DNA from: Clostridiaceae bacterium DTU079
GTDB taxonomy: Bacteria; Bacillota; Clostridia; Acetivibrionales; Acetivibrionaceae
NCBI GenBank assembly: GCA_001512505.1
Contig: LFSC01000064.1
Location: forward strand, 1-50,331
Reading direction: 5' to 3'
DNA length: 50,331 nucleotides
Shown here: positions 8,336-18,220 of the stretch, piece by piece
Layout: each line of letters starts with the position of its first letter
How positions within the stretch are numbered: the stretch's first letter is position 1
The notes under the pieces: generated by a model
Databases searched by the model: none
Seen by the model: the letters and a program-made list of their open reading frames with translations, nothing else
What the model was told of the DNA's origin: nothing
Made by a program: the position numbers and the translations under genes

Positions 8336-9178
8336 ATGGCAGAGAATACAAGAAACCTAATTCAAAAATACAATGTCAGGCTGACAAAATCTCTCGGACA
8401 AAATTTTCTTACCGATAATAATATCGTAAAAAAAATAGTTGATACGGCTGAATTAACTGACAGCGATACTGTAATTGAAATCGGACCGGGTGTCGGCAGT
8501 ATGACGGTGGAATTGGCCAGGCAGGCAAAAAAGGTAATAGCTGTAGAAATCGATAAGAGACTTATTCCTGCATTAAGTGAAAACCTTGATGGATTTCAGA
8601 ACGTCCAAATTATAAATATGGATATAATGGATGCCGATCTTAAAGAGCTTCAAAAAGAAGTTCAAACGGGTGAATTAAAGGTGGTTGCAAACTTGCCCTA
8701 CTATATAACCACACCGATTATCATGAAGCTTTTGGAGGAGGACGATAGCATAAGCCTTATGGTTTTTATGGTTCAAAAGGAGGTAGCCCAGAGGATGGTG
8801 GCAAGGCCGGGGGGGAAGGATTACGGTGCTTTATCGGTAGCGGTACAGTATTATTCGAAGCCTGAGATAGCCTTTGACGTATCTCCCCATTGCTTTATTC
8901 CTCAGCCTGATGTGGATTCTACCGTTATCAAGCTGAAGAGAAACGAAACCCCTCCGGTAAAGCTTTTGGATAAAAAATTGTTTTTTAAGACGGTAAAGGC
9001 TTCTTTCGGTCAGAGAAGAAAAACTTTGGTGAACGCTTTGTATAACTCCGGAATTTTTCATAAGACAAAGGAGGAGATTAAAGAAATATTAATGAGTCTG
9101 GGAATTGACGAGAATATAAGAGGGGAAGCTTTGTCCATCGATCAGTTTGCAGAGCTCTCAAATGCATTTTTAAAGTGA
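8336..9178 (+). CDS. ksgA: 16S rRNA dimethyladenosine transferase KsgA
   Basis: KsgA uses S-adenosylmethionine to dimethylate the two adjacent adenosines near the 3' end of 16S rRNA late in 30S assembly. The 280-residue protein has the SAM-binding motif EIGPGVGSMT, the catalytic NLPYYI motif of adenine-N6 methylases, and LGQNFLTD near the start. The frame is open from 8261, but that part overlaps the upstream terminator. The ATG at 8336, with GGAG about nine bases before it, matches the family N-terminus. Its usual partner rnmV is not next to it here. Confidence 0.96.
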   Translation: MAENTRNLIQKYNVRLTKSLGQNFLTDNNIVKKIVDTAELTDSDTVIEIGPGVGSMTVELARQAKKVIAVEIDKRLIPALSENLDGFQNVQIINMDIMDADLKELQKEVQTGELKVVANLPYYITTPIIMKLLEEDDSISLMVFMVQKEVAQRMVARPGGKDYGALSVAVQYYSKPEIAFDVSPHCFIPQPDVDSTVIKLKRNETPPVKLLDKKLFFKTVKASFGQRRKTLVNALYNSGIFHKTKEEIKEILMSLGIDENIRGEALSIDQFAELSNAFLK

Positions 9179-9488
9179 TTTATGCATACATATGAGAAGA
9201 ACACGTCGGAAACCAATGTTTTTTAATATTGATTTAATTAATATGTACCTTTAAAAATAGAAGACGGGTATAGTATATAAATATAAATGTAAGAATTATC
9301 ACAGTATCGGGTAAACCGTTTTTACTATCAAAAGTAAAACGGTTTATTTTTTTATCAAACAACATATATATAAATATGCACTTAAAAATATGATTGTATT
9401 TAATGGAATTGATTTGAGGAAATTAACAGGGGACCATAGACTTTTTGCATAACCGGGCCATGATCAATTTTGTAAAGGTGGGGGTAAA
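9179..9488 (+). other. Intergenic region with ksgA terminator
   Basis: The region has no gene. At 9313-9353 there is a strong terminator: AAACCGTTTTTACT pairs with AGTAAAACGGTTT and runs into seven Ts. A GGTGGGGG ribosome site closes the region before the next gene. Confidence 0.75.
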
Positions 9489-10817
9489 ATGAATAACAAA
9501 TTTAAATATCTCAGGTCATTCTTGATTTTTGACCAGGAAGATTCAAGGTTCACAGAAGGAGGAAATTCATCGGGATATGTAAAAATCGAGGTAAGGGACG
9601 GCAAGGGAAAATTATCTTGTCAGGTATCCAATCTGAAGGAGGACATTAAAACATATTATAAGCTCTATATGATTAAAGCTGACAATTCCGATTTGATGGC
9701 GGTTTGTGCAGGTTCAATTCCGTTAGTGAAGGGCAGGGGTGAGTTGAATTGGAACTTTAATCCCTATAATGTAAACAATTCAGGCTTAACTATTGAAGAT
9801 TTCAATATTGCGGCTGTTATGGCGGAAAATAAAGACGGGAGCTTTGGAGACATGGCGTGTCCTTTAGTTTCATATAAGGACGGAAAAATCGAATGGAGAC
9901 AAAAAATGAGAAGGTTCCTCGACAGCCGGCGTACTTCCGAGGATGGACCGTTAGGTAAATTCAACAATGAGAAAGCGGCATATGATGAAAAGAATGCTGA
10001 AAACGAGAGTAATGATGTTATTGGTGAAGAACTCACCAGTAAATATGAAAGCGTTATAGAGAGTAAATATGTAAAAGCTCTTTCGGCGAATGACAATAAT
10101 GAAGAAAGTATTGGTTCCGGCGGTAATGAGGAAAAGAAGGGGGATACGGGAGCTATACCTCAGATTGATGAACAAACACAGATTTTCCCGGCGGAAAAAG
10201 AAAATAATGAGACAATGAGTAATAGCACAATAAATAATGAGGAAAATAGCGCAATAAATAATAAGGAATCAAATAAAGAAGGCGGATCCGGGGAATTATC
10301 GGATAAAAATGAGTACGAGAAAAGCAAGGAAGAGGAAAAAACGGAGGGGCAGAACGGTTCTGCCGGCGACATGGCACAGAATAAAAGCAAGCCTGAAGCT
10401 GCCGGCTATAAACCGACTGTCAAGGAATTGGCGGAGAGCTTTGACAGATATTTTGAAAAATATAATCCGTTTAAGGGAGGAAGAAAGGAATACAGATGGT
10501 GGAAGGTATCCAGTCCGGTTCACTTGAATAATGTGCTTTACCAAAAGGATATAAAGATTCCTATACTCTTTAATCCGAGAGTACTGATGGCCCATTTCAA
10601 GCACAGGCATTTGATTGTGGGAACCTATGAAGACAATGCCCGAGACTTGTCATATATAGTATTTGGAGTTCCCGGGGTGTATTGGGTAGATGAGAAGCCC
10701 TTCGGGAATATTTGCAGATGGGCTCAGGTTGAAGGGAGTGTACCCAAATACGGTGCCTTTGGATATTGGTTGGTATACATAAACACGAAAACCGGAGAAA
10801 TATTAAACATTAACTGA
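9489..10817 (+). CDS. Conserved clostridial protein with acidic linker, function unknown
   Basis: This 442-residue protein has three parts. The N-terminal domain (about 1-140; LRSFLIFDQEDSRF...SGYVKIEVRDGKGKLSCQV) looks like a beta-rich domain common in spore-forming clostridia. A long acidic, Asn/Glu/Ser/Lys-rich linker (about 150-310) is low complexity with repeated NNEE/NNKE units. The C-terminal domain (about 310-442; PFKGGRKEYRWWKVSSPVHL...) is aromatic-rich. No signal peptide or membrane helix is visible. I do not recognise a biochemical function; a spore-envelope or stress role is a guess from its family distribution. It is a single gene flanked by terminator-containing gaps. Confidence 0.85.
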   Translation: MNNKFKYLRSFLIFDQEDSRFTEGGNSSGYVKIEVRDGKGKLSCQVSNLKEDIKTYYKLYMIKADNSDLMAVCAGSIPLVKGRGELNWNFNPYNVNNSGLTIEDFNIAAVMAENKDGSFGDMACPLVSYKDGKIEWRQKMRRFLDSRRTSEDGPLGKFNNEKAAYDEKNAENESNDVIGEELTSKYESVIESKYVKALSANDNNEESIGSGGNEEKKGDTGAIPQIDEQTQIFPAEKENNETMSNSTINNEENSAINNKESNKEGGSGELSDKNEYEKSKEEEKTEGQNGSAGDMAQNKSKPEAAGYKPTVKELAESFDRYFEKYNPFKGGRKEYRWWKVSSPVHLNNVLYQKDIKIPILFNPRVLMAHFKHRHLIVGTYEDNARDLSYIVFGVPGVYWVDEKPFGNICRWAQVEGSVPKYGAFGYWLVYINTKTGEILNIN

Positions 10818-10917
10818 TTAACAATCCATGGCTTCATGACTTGTTATAAATTTTTTCTTTTATTAACCTATATATTAATAATTTTAATTTAAAAATTAAA
10901 AAAATTTATTAAAACTA

Positions 10918-10946
10918 TTGGCACATTTTAAAAATTGGTGTATTAT
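10918..10946 (+). promoter_or_regulatory. sigma-A-type promoter
   Basis: TTGGCA (10918-10923) and TATTAT (10941-10946) lie 17 bases apart, about 40 bases before the zinc-ribbon gene start. Confidence 0.6.
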
Positions 10947-10988
10947 ATATAGTGTAATTAAACTTTCGGTAAAAGGGGAGAATCAAAA

Positions 10989-11531
10989 ATGGATTTTATA
11001 AAGGATGTTACAAGGAAAGTTGCCAGTACAGCCAAGGTTGCTGTAAAAAAATCCAGTGAATTGGTGGAAATTACAAAGCTAAATATAAATATCGGAGCGG
11101 AAAAAGATAAGATTTCTAAAATCTACACACAGATTGGAAAATCGGTATATGATTCCTTTGAAAAGGGAGAAGAACTGCCTGCAAATTATAAGGTTCTCTG
11201 TGAAAATGTTTTAAGCATCAAGGAGAATATTAAGAAAATGAAACAGCAGATTCTTCAATTAAAAAATATAAAGATATGTCCGTCATGCACAGCCGAGCTT
11301 GAACTTGACGTTGCCTATTGTTCAAGATGCGGAGCCAAGCAGGAAACGCAGGAATGCAACGGGCTTTGTGAAAGTGAAGGGAATTGCGGGGATTCTCAGA
11401 TAGCTGAAGCAGAAACCGGTAATGACGATGCGGACAAAAATGCAGCCCAGGACGATGAAGCAAATAATTGGGCAGAAGAGGTTAAAACAGTCGAATTGGA
11501 TTTGCCGTCAGGTGAAGAAAATAATTGTTGA
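10989..11531 (+). CDS. Zinc-ribbon protein with N-terminal coiled coil
   Basis: The 180-residue product starts with a basic amphipathic segment (MDFIKDVTRKVASTAKVAVK), continues with a helical, probably coiled-coil part to about residue 95, then a zinc ribbon CPSC...CSRCG (about 98-117) and an acidic tail with extra cysteines (CNGLCESEGNCG). It matches the general type of clostridial zinc-ribbon domain-containing proteins of unknown role. No membrane helix is seen. It has its own promoter and terminator. The acidic tail and extra Cys residues are unusual, but no function can be read from them. Confidence 0.85.
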   Translation: MDFIKDVTRKVASTAKVAVKKSSELVEITKLNINIGAEKDKISKIYTQIGKSVYDSFEKGEELPANYKVLCENVLSIKENIKKMKQQILQLKNIKICPSCTAELELDVAYCSRCGAKQETQECNGLCESEGNCGDSQIAEAETGNDDADKNAAQDDEANNWAEEVKTVELDLPSGEENNC

Positions 11532-11588
11532 ATTTTATATATTTAGGTATAAGGTCTTTTATGTAAACATTCCTCAATAAAATTAGCA

Positions 11589-11628
11589 GTCTATGGGCTT
11601 AAAGCAGCGCATAGACGTTTTTATTTTT
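11589..11628 (+). terminator. Terminator after the zinc-ribbon gene
   Basis: GTCTATG (11589-11595) pairs with CATAGAC (11610-11616), followed by GTTTTTATTTTT. Confidence 0.75.
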
Positions 11629-11926
11629 GCCTGAGAAAGTTATATTTACTGCCTATAGATGCAATTATTAAGTTAAAAAAATGTAAATTCAAATAAATCA
11701 ATCATAATTTTATTACTTGCATAGAAAGACGATGTGTATTATAATTAAGATACGGTTTATATTTTTTATAATTTAGAAATGCCGTAAATAGCTAAACGTT
11801 TTTGTTAAGTGGGGGAAATATTTGAAAGGTTTTGTGTTACATAGTAAATATTTCTTGCGTCTTATAAAAAAATTAAACTTTTTAGTGTTTCTGTCAAAAA
11901 AGTTGTTTTTAATTATTTTCTTTCTC

Positions 11927-11956
11927 ACCCCCCCAAAACAAATTAATATGTGCGAA
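11927..11956 (+). promoter_or_regulatory. Candidate sigma-I (SigI) promoter for cel48
   Basis: ACCCCCCC followed by AAAA at 11927-11938, then CGAA at 11953-11956. SigI promoters in Bacillus and C. thermocellum are known for a C-rich -35 (ACCCCC with an A/T tract) and a CGAA/CGWA -10. In C. thermocellum, SigI factors with RsgI polysaccharide sensors control cellulosome genes including celS. The C-run stands out in this AT-rich DNA. It lies about 620 bases upstream of the cel48 start, which is far. Confidence 0.55.
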
Positions 11957-12254
11957 ATTATATATTAGGTAAAGCTATTAAGGGTTTGGTTCATTGAAAA
12001 CTGAATATTTGGACTGCTTAACTTGCTTGTGTGCATTTGTTGTTAGGATTTTGCCAGCCTATTTTAAAATTCCCACAAGAAAAGTAGTATTATTGAAGTA
12101 CTGTTTAAGCATGGATAAACATTTTTTTCGCAATATTGTCGTCTTCTAACAGATAATGCTCTTCCAATCTTTCATTATTATCGTCACAGCATTTAAGCTT
12201 TATTGGATTTATTTACGGGGTGTTTTGTCAATTCTTATCAAATGCAGGGCTTGT

Positions 12255-12282
12255 TTGGCAGTATATATTGATTTCGTATAAT
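12255..12282 (+). promoter_or_regulatory. sigma-A-type promoter upstream of cel48
   Basis: TTGGCA (12255-12260) and a perfect TATAAT (12277-12282) are separated by 16 bases. A start near 12289 would give a leader of about 290 bases. Confidence 0.55.
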
Positions 12283-12445
12283 ATTAAGCTTGTTAGAGGT
12301 ATATATACGATTATTTGTCATTTGTTGAGTAAATATAGATTAATATGTTTTTGATTTAGGGATAATGTTTAAGTATTAATAACTATTAATTTTAAATAAG
12401 TATTAATTTTAAATATATTAATAAGTTTTAAGTCCAGCTTAGTTT

Positions 12446-12531
12446 TATGATGATAATAATGCTCATAAAAAGTATCCGCAAAAAGGGGGAATGGATGAAT
12501 TGTGGGTAAATTGCATTATTTTATCATCATA
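12446..12531 (+). promoter_or_regulatory. Long stem-loop in the cel48 5' leader
   Basis: TATGATGATAATAATGC (12446-12462) is matched by its inverse complement at 12513-12531 with only a two-base bulge. The 50-base loop is G-rich (AAAAAGGGGGAATGG). No T-run follows, so it is not a terminator. It may protect the mRNA 5' end or control access to the ribosome site 30 bases downstream; this is inference. Confidence 0.6.
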
Positions 12532-12577
12532 TAACTTAAAAAGAATAAATAATATTTGAAAGGAGAAGAGGGAGAGA

Positions 12578-14818
12578 ATGATTAAAAGAAAAATTTCATT
12601 TCTAGTTGCAATTGTTATGATGGCAACCTTAATGTTTCCTATGACAGCATTGGCAGGCCCCACAAAAGCACCTGACTCTTACAAAGGTATGTCTTATGAG
12701 GAACTCTTCTTGGATTTTTATTCCAAGATTAAGGATCCGAAAAGCGGTTACTTCAGTCCGGATGAAGGTATACCTTACCATTCCATCGAGACATTGATTG
12801 TTGAAGCTCCTGACTATGGACATGTTACCACCAGTGAGGCTTTCAGTTACTACACATGGCTCGAAGCAATGTATGGTAATTTCTCAGGTGACTGGGCTCC
12901 ATTGAAAAATGCATGGAAGGTAATGGAGGACTGGATAATTCCTGATAGCACTGAACAGCCGGGTATGGCAAGATATAATCCAAGCAGCCCTGCTACATAT
13001 GCTAACGAATATGAACTGCCTGATTATTATCCTTCAAAGTTGGAGTTCAATTCTGTAACAGTAGGTCAGGACCCTGTACATAATGATTTGACATCCGCAT
13101 ACGGTGCTGATATGTACTTAATGCACTGGTTGATGGACGTTGACAACTGGTACGGTTTTGGAACAGGAACAGAAGCAACATTTATAAACACCTTCCAAAG
13201 AGGTGAACAGGAGTCAACATGGGAAACCATTCCCCATCCGTCAAAGGAAGAATTCAAGTTCGGCGGTAGAAACGGATTCCTTGATTTGTTTACAATAGAC
13301 AACAGCTATGCACAGCAGTGGCGTTATACCAATGCTCCTGACGCTGAAGCCCGTGCAATACAGTCAATATACTGGGCATGGAAATGGGCTGAAGCACAGG
13401 GTAAGGGTTCACAAGTTTCCGATCTCGTAGCAAAAGCATCCAAAATGGGTGACTTCTTAAGAAATGACATGTTTGACAAGTACTTCATGAAGATCGGTGC
13501 ACAGGCCAAGACTCCGGGTAATGGTTATGACAGTGCTCACTTCTTGTTAGCATGGTATACTTCCTGGGGTGGCGGACTTAAAGATGCTTGGGCATGGAAG
13601 ATCGGTTGTAGCCATGCACACTTCGGTTACCAGAGCCCGTTTGCAGCTTGGGTTATGGCAGAGGTTCCTGCATTTGCTCCGAAGTCTTCAAGAGGTAAGA
13701 AAGACTGGGAAGACAGCTTACAGAGACAGATTGAGTTCTATCAGTGGTTACAGTCTGCTGAAGGTGGTATTGCCGGTGGAGCAACCAACTCATGGAACGG
13801 TAGATATGAAAAATATCCTGCAGGTAAATCAACATTCTATGGTATGGCATATACTCCGCATCCTGTTTATGCTGACCCGGGTAGTAACCAATGGTTCGGT
13901 ATGCAGGTTTGGTCAATGCAGCGTATGATAGACCTTTACCTTGAATCAGGTAAAGCAGAAATCAGACCGTTGATTGATAAATGGGTTCAATGGGCTATGA
14001 GCAATGTAAAATTATATGATGATATGACTTTCGAAATTCCTAGCGATCAGGAATGGACAGGAGAACCCGACACATGGAATGGTAAATATACCGGAAATCC
14101 GAACCTCCATGTAACAATCAAATCTTGGGGTAACGACCTTGGTGTTACCGGTTCTTTGGCAAACTGTCTTGCAACTTATGCTGCAGCTACACAGAGATGG
14201 GATGGAGAAGCTGATGAAGATGCATTAATTATGGCAGCTGAATTGGTTAACCGTGCTTGGTACAACTACTACTGTGAAGAAGGAAAAGGTGTTGTAACTG
14301 AAGAATCTCGTGCAGACTACAGCAGATTCTTTACTCAGGAAGTATATGTTCCGGCTGGTTGGAGCGGAACAATGCCGAATGGTGACAAGATTCAGCCTGG
14401 AATTAAATTCATAGACATTCGTTCAAAATATAGGCAGGATCCTGACTACCAGAAGGTTTATAATGCATATCAGAGGGGTGAAGCTCCTGTATTGAATTAT
14501 CACCGTTTCTGGCATGAAGTTGACCTTGCAATTGCTATGGGTGTATTGGCTACTTACTTCCCAGAAATGAAATATGATAATAAGCCAATCACTGGTGACA
14601 TCACTAATCCAGTTCTCTATGGTGATGTTAATGATGACGGATCAGTAGATTCATTGGATGTTACAATTTTGAAGAGAATTGTTCTCCGCAAATATACTGG
14701 TTCATACAATGCAGAAGCAGCAGACGTAAATGCTGATAAAGCTCTTGATTCATTGGACGTTACAATTTTGAAGAGATTCGTTCTCAGAAAAATTGATAAA
14801 TTACCATATGGAAATTAA
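12578..14818 (+). CDS. cel48S: GH48 reducing-end cellobiohydrolase with type I dockerin (CelS/Cel48S-like)
   Basis: This is a secreted processive exocellulase that releases cellobiose from the reducing ends of cellulose chains, usually the most abundant catalytic subunit of the cellulosome. A signal peptide (residues 1-26, ending TALA) precedes the GH48 domain. The general acid Glu87 ([10 protein letters not shown]) and Asp255 ([12 protein letters not shown]) fall at the CelS positions. After a short linker a dockerin (about 680-746) has two calcium-binding repeats, [12 protein letters not shown] and [12 protein letters not shown]. The length of 746 residues is close to CelS (741). The usual cohesin-recognition pair is Ser-Leu in both repeats, where C. 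thermocellum dockerins mostly have Ser-Thr or Ser-Ser. Leader regulation is listed separately; a terminator follows. Confidence 0.97.
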   Translation: MIKRKISFLVAIVMMATLMFPMTALAGPTKAPDSYKGMSYEELFLDFYSKIKDPKSGYFSPDEGIPYHSIETLIVEAPDYGHVTTSEAFSYYTWLEAMYGNFSGDWAPLKNAWKVMEDWIIPDSTEQPGMARYNPSSPATYANEYELPDYYPSKLEFNSVTVGQDPVHNDLTSAYGADMYLMHWLMDVDNWYGFGTGTEATFINTFQRGEQESTWETIPHPSKEEFKFGGRNGFLDLFTIDNSYAQQWRYTNAPDAEARAIQSIYWAWKWAEAQGKGSQVSDLVAKASKMGDFLRNDMFDKYFMKIGAQAKTPGNGYDSAHFLLAWYTSWGGGLKDAWAWKIGCSHAHFGYQSPFAAWVMAEVPAFAPKSSRGKKDWEDSLQRQIEFYQWLQSAEGGIAGGATNSWNGRYEKYPAGKSTFYGMAYTPHPVYADPGSNQWFGMQVWSMQRMIDLYLESGKAEIRPLIDKWVQWAMSNVKLYDDMTFEIPSDQEWTGEPDTWNGKYTGNPNLHVTIKSWGNDLGVTGSLANCLATYAAATQRWDGEADEDALIMAAELVNRAWYNYYCEEGKGVVTEESRADYSRFFTQEVYVPAGWSGTMPNGDKIQPGIKFIDIRSKYRQDPDYQKVYNAYQRGEAPVLNYHRFWHEVDLAIAMGVLATYFPEMKYDNKPITGDITNPVLYGDVNDDGSVDSLDVTILKRIVLRKYTGSYNAEAADVNADKALDSLDVTILKRFVLRKIDKLPYGN

Positions 14819-14830
14819 TAATTAGTTTTC

Positions 14831-14859
14831 AAAGGACCGGTTAATACCGGTCCTTTTTT
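14831..14859 (+). terminator. Terminator after cel48
   Basis: AAAGGACCGG pairs with CCGGTCCTTTTTT across the loop TTAATA, twelve bases after the stop codon. Confidence 0.9.
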
Positions 14860-15079
14860 CACTATTTTTCAATAAGTCCTATTACGTATCTATTTGGTTC
14901 TTGCTTTAAAACCTTAATTTTCTGAACTTTTACTCATATTCCACAATGTACATATCCCGACTGTCCGTATTTTCTTAAAAATAAATGATTTTTGTGACGA
15001 AATATAGTATAATATAAAAAAATGTGTCTTTTTTGTGATTTAGTATGAAGGTAGGAGTATGTGCGAAGGAGCTGATAGT

Positions 15080-15490
15080 ATGACGGAAAAAAACAAAGTG
15101 GACGTCAGAATAGCAGGAAAAGACTATACATTGGTGGGTACGGAGTCCGATGAATATATCCAGAAGGTAGCGTTGTATATTGACAAAAAAATGAATGCAA
15201 TTATGAAGGCAAACAGCAAGCTTAGCACTTCAATGGCATCGGTTCTTACTGCTATTAATGTTGCTGACGATTACTTTAAAGCACATGACAATGTTATCAG
15301 CTTAAGTAAACAATTAAAGAGTGCCAATGAGGAGATAGAAAGGCTAAAAGAAGAGAACAGACGGCTTCTTAATGAAAATGCGATTATAAGCAATAAAAAT
15401 ACCAATTATCAGCTGGAACTGGCAAAGAGGGAAGCGGAATTGAACGAGGTAAGAAGTACACTGGAAAAGACGACAGGTATGCGGATTTAG
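15080..15490 (+). CDS. zapA: Cell division protein ZapA
   Basis: ZapA bundles FtsZ filaments at the division ring. The 136-residue protein has the globular head VDVRIAGKDYTLVGTESDEYIQKVALYIDKKM and then a long coiled coil (from about residue 70) that supports tetramer formation. An ATG at 15059 opens the frame. The ATG at 15080 has AAGGAG (15066-15071) at eight-base spacing and gives the family start (MTEKNKVDV). A clear terminator follows, so it is probably monocistronic despite the nearby U32 gene. ZapA next to a U32 peptidase is, as I recall, a common clostridial arrangement. Confidence 0.9.
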   Translation: MTEKNKVDVRIAGKDYTLVGTESDEYIQKVALYIDKKMNAIMKANSKLSTSMASVLTAINVADDYFKAHDNVISLSKQLKSANEEIERLKEENRRLLNENAIISNKNTNYQLELAKREAELNEVRSTLEKTTGMRI

Positions 15491-15532
15491 AGCATTTCAA
15501 TAAAAAATTCGATCTGATGATGAAAGGAACTC

Positions 15533-15569
15533 AAAAAGAAGCGTGAAAAGTGCTTCTTTTTACTTTTTT
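15533..15569 (+). terminator. Terminator after zapA
   Basis: AAAAAGAAGC (15533-15542) pairs with GCTTCTTTTT (15552-15561), followed by ACTTTTTT. Confidence 0.85.
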
Positions 15570-15619
15570 AGGGTATTATATTATTAAAAGATAAACTATT
15601 TTGATATTGAGGGAGAGTT

Positions 15620-18133
15620 ATGATGAAAGATTCAAGGCCGGAGCTGCTTGCACCCTGCGGTGATTGGGAGGCTTTTCTGGCAGCTGTTGAAAACGGGGCA
15701 GATGCTGTATATATGGGAGGAAAGTTGTTTAATGCAAGGCAATATGCATCCAATTTTGATAGGGACAAGCTTGAAGAGGCCATAAATTATGCGCATATAA
15801 GGGATGTAAAGGTATATTTGACATTGAATACATTGATATCCGACAGCGAGATGAAGGCAGCATTGAATATGGTTGAAGAAGCATATCTTGCCGGTATTGA
15901 CGGTATAATTGTTCAGGATATCGGACTGGCAAGCTTGATAAGACAATTTTTTCCCGACCTATCCCTTCATGCCAGTACTCAGATGGCAATACACAACCTT
16001 GAAGGGGTAAAAATGCTGGAAAGGCATGGCTTTGACAGGGTTGTATTGGCAAGGGAGTTGACTTTGAAAGAGATAAGAAGCATTGCTCAAAACACTTCTT
16101 TGGAGATAGAGGTGTTTGTTCATGGAGCATTATGTGTGTCCTATTCCGGCCAGTGCCTTATGAGCAGTATGCTCGGAGGAAGGAGCGGAAACAGGGGAAA
16201 GTGTGCCCAGCCGTGCAGGCTTCCCTATCAGTTAACGGCTTGTGACGGCAAAAAGGCGTTAAAAGACAGCAGCAAGGCATATCTTTTGAGTCCTAAGGAT
16301 ATTTGTCTGATAGAAAATTTAGATGATATTGTGAAGGCGGGCGTAAAATCCCTTAAAATTGAAGGAAGAATGAAAAGCCCGGAATATGTTGCCACAGTGG
16401 TAAGAATTTATAGAAAATATCTGGACCGGATACTAGAAAGTGCAGGAAATAATGAGAAAGCCAAAATTGATCCGAAGGATTTGAAAGATCTGGCACAGGC
16501 TTTTAACAGAGGAGGCTTTTCAAGAGGATATCTGGAAGGTAAGACGGGAAGGGACATGATGAGCTTCGAAAAGCCCAAAAACTGGGGAATTTATTTGGGA
16601 AGCGTACTTTCCTATGATAACTATTCTCAGACCGTTAAGATAGCACTTGAAGATGAACTGGCCATGGGTGACGGAATTGAGGTCTGGAACGGTGAAGAAC
16701 AAAGCCCGGGAACGGTGGTTACGGGAATGAGGGTAACCGGCAGGGCCGTAGATGAGGCAAAACCCCATGACATAGCAGAGGTAAGTAGTATTAAAGGCAG
16801 AATAAGAAAGGGAGATAAGGTATACAAAACCTCGGATAAAGAATTGAATACCCTTGCCGGAGAGTCTTTTACGGGCAAATTTAAAAGGAAGGTACCCATA
16901 GAAGGAAAGGTTGAGATAAAGAAGGGTGAACCGTTAGCCGTTGCCGTTAAAGATTATAATGGAAATGAGGTTCAAATTGATTCCGGATATATACCCGAGG
17001 AAGCAATAAACAAGCCTCTCACCGGGGAAAGGGTGCTGGAGCAGTTACAAAAAACAGGACAAACGCCCTTTGAATTTCGGAATATAGAAGTGGAATTGGA
17101 AAGTGGCCTTGCGGTACCGGTGAGTGAACTCAACACTATCCGGCGAAAGGCATTGGAGCAGCTTCAGATTAAAAGGGCGGACAGGTATCCGGAGAGAAAG
17201 CAGCGTTGTAAGGGAAAAATAGGAAGTGTGACATTTTTAACTCATACATCTAGGGAACAAAACCAAAATAAGACTTTAGCGGTGTCTGCGTGCTTTTACA
17301 AAGAAATAGAAGGTCTTGACTATGGGGCTTTAGCGGTGGACAGGCTGTACCTTCCTTTCAGTATGCTAGTAAATGAAAGTGGAGAGAATATTTTACGCCT
17401 CGGGCAGAAGACTGAAGTATATGCGTATATTCCCCCTATAACCAAGGGCAATTATGACAGGCTTATAAAGTCAAAATTAAAACATATCGCCAATATGGGA
17501 GTAAAGGGGATTTTGGCGGGAAACATCGGTGCATTGGAATATACTGCGGACATTCCGGGGCTATCTTTTATGGGTGACCACTATATGAACATTTTTAACA
17601 GCGTTTCAATAAAGGTGGCCAGGGACCTTGGAATGAACGGTGTTACTTTATCGCCGGAACTCAATTTGAATCAGATTAGAGAAATAGAGAAGTTTTCCGG
17701 ATTTACGGTTGAAGTGCTCGTGTATGGAAGAATACCTCTTATGATAAGCGAGTATTGTCCTGTGGGAAGTGTTATGGGTGGTTTCTGCAAAAACAAAAAA
17801 TGCAGCCGGGAATGTATGGACAAGGATTTTAAGCTCAGAGACAGAAAGAACATGGAATTTCCCGTACTGTGCGACAGGATTGATTGCAGAAGCATGATTT
17901 TTAACTCCAATGTATTACTTCTGACGGACAATATTGATAAAATAAAAGCATCCGGGGTAGATATGCTAAGGCTTAATTTTGCGGATGAAAACCCTAACGA
18001 GGTCATGGATATTGTGGACATGCACAAAAAACTTATAACCGATGGCCCTAAATACCTGAAGGATTATGAAGGACTGATTGAAAAAATAAAGGATGGAGGA
18101 TTTACAAAGGGTCATTATTTTAAAGGCGTATAG
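15620..18133 (+). CDS. U32 family peptidase / RlhA-like RNA hydroxylation protein with DUF3656
   Basis: The 837-residue protein opens with the U32 barrel (RPELLAPCGDWEAFLAAVENGADAVYMGG) and contains the U32 signature EVFVHGALCVSYSGQC (about 161-176) followed by CAQPC, cysteines that may bind an iron-sulfur cluster. The middle resembles DUF3656, and the C-terminal third carries another Cys-rich set (YCPVGSVMGGFCKNKKCSREC). Long U32 proteins of this build (YdcP/RlhA type) are needed for 5-hydroxycytidine in 23S rRNA, and the related TrhP makes 5-hydroxyuridine in tRNA. Older names call them collagenase-like peptidases. Which RNA is modified here cannot be read. The start is at ATGATG after GAGGGAGAG. 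Confidence 0.88.
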   Translation: MMKDSRPELLAPCGDWEAFLAAVENGADAVYMGGKLFNARQYASNFDRDKLEEAINYAHIRDVKVYLTLNTLISDSEMKAALNMVEEAYLAGIDGIIVQDIGLASLIRQFFPDLSLHASTQMAIHNLEGVKMLERHGFDRVVLARELTLKEIRSIAQNTSLEIEVFVHGALCVSYSGQCLMSSMLGGRSGNRGKCAQPCRLPYQLTACDGKKALKDSSKAYLLSPKDICLIENLDDIVKAGVKSLKIEGRMKSPEYVATVVRIYRKYLDRILESAGNNEKAKIDPKDLKDLAQAFNRGGFSRGYLEGKTGRDMMSFEKPKNWGIYLGSVLSYDNYSQTVKIALEDELAMGDGIEVWNGEEQSPGTVVTGMRVTGRAVDEAKPHDIAEVSSIKGRIRKGDKVYKTSDKELNTLAGESFTGKFKRKVPIEGKVEIKKGEPLAVAVKDYNGNEVQIDSGYIPEEAINKPLTGERVLEQLQKTGQTPFEFRNIEVELESGLAVPVSELNTIRRKALEQLQIKRADRYPERKQRCKGKIGSVTFLTHTSREQNQNKTLAVSACFYKEIEGLDYGALAVDRLYLPFSMLVNESGENILRLGQKTEVYAYIPPITKGNYDRLIKSKLKHIANMGVKGILAGNIGALEYTADIPGLSFMGDHYMNIFNSVSIKVARDLGMNGVTLSPELNLNQIREIEKFSGFTVEVLVYGRIPLMISEYCPVGSVMGGFCKNKKCSRECMDKDFKLRDRKNMEFPVLCDRIDCRSMIFNSNVLLLTDNIDKIKASGVDMLRLNFADENPNEVMDIVDMHKKLITDGPKYLKDYEGLIEKIKDGGFTKGHYFKGV

Positions 18134-18220
18134 GCTTAAAAAGATGTACAATCGGGATGAAGAGGCTTCTTTAGGGAGATTTTAAACGGAAAAATGTTTG
18201 ATTGAGAACGGGAGGTCAGT

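Larger units (their letters stand above)
11629..12577 (+). other. Long cel48 upstream region
   Basis: Nearly 950 bases without a gene precede cel48. Within it I can support a sigma-I-like promoter (11927-11956), a sigma-A-like promoter (12255-12282), a 17-bp inverted repeat (12446-12531), and an AAAGGAGAAGAGGGAGAG ribosome site before the ATG. No reading frame of note is present. The length suggests layered control of the cellulase gene or a long leader RNA. Confidence 0.6.

Noticed and set aside
11629..11926. Cyclic-di-GMP riboswitch in the cel48 upstream region
   Set aside because: Fragments such as GCTAAACG are present, but the conserved GEMM core and paired stems could not be assembled.
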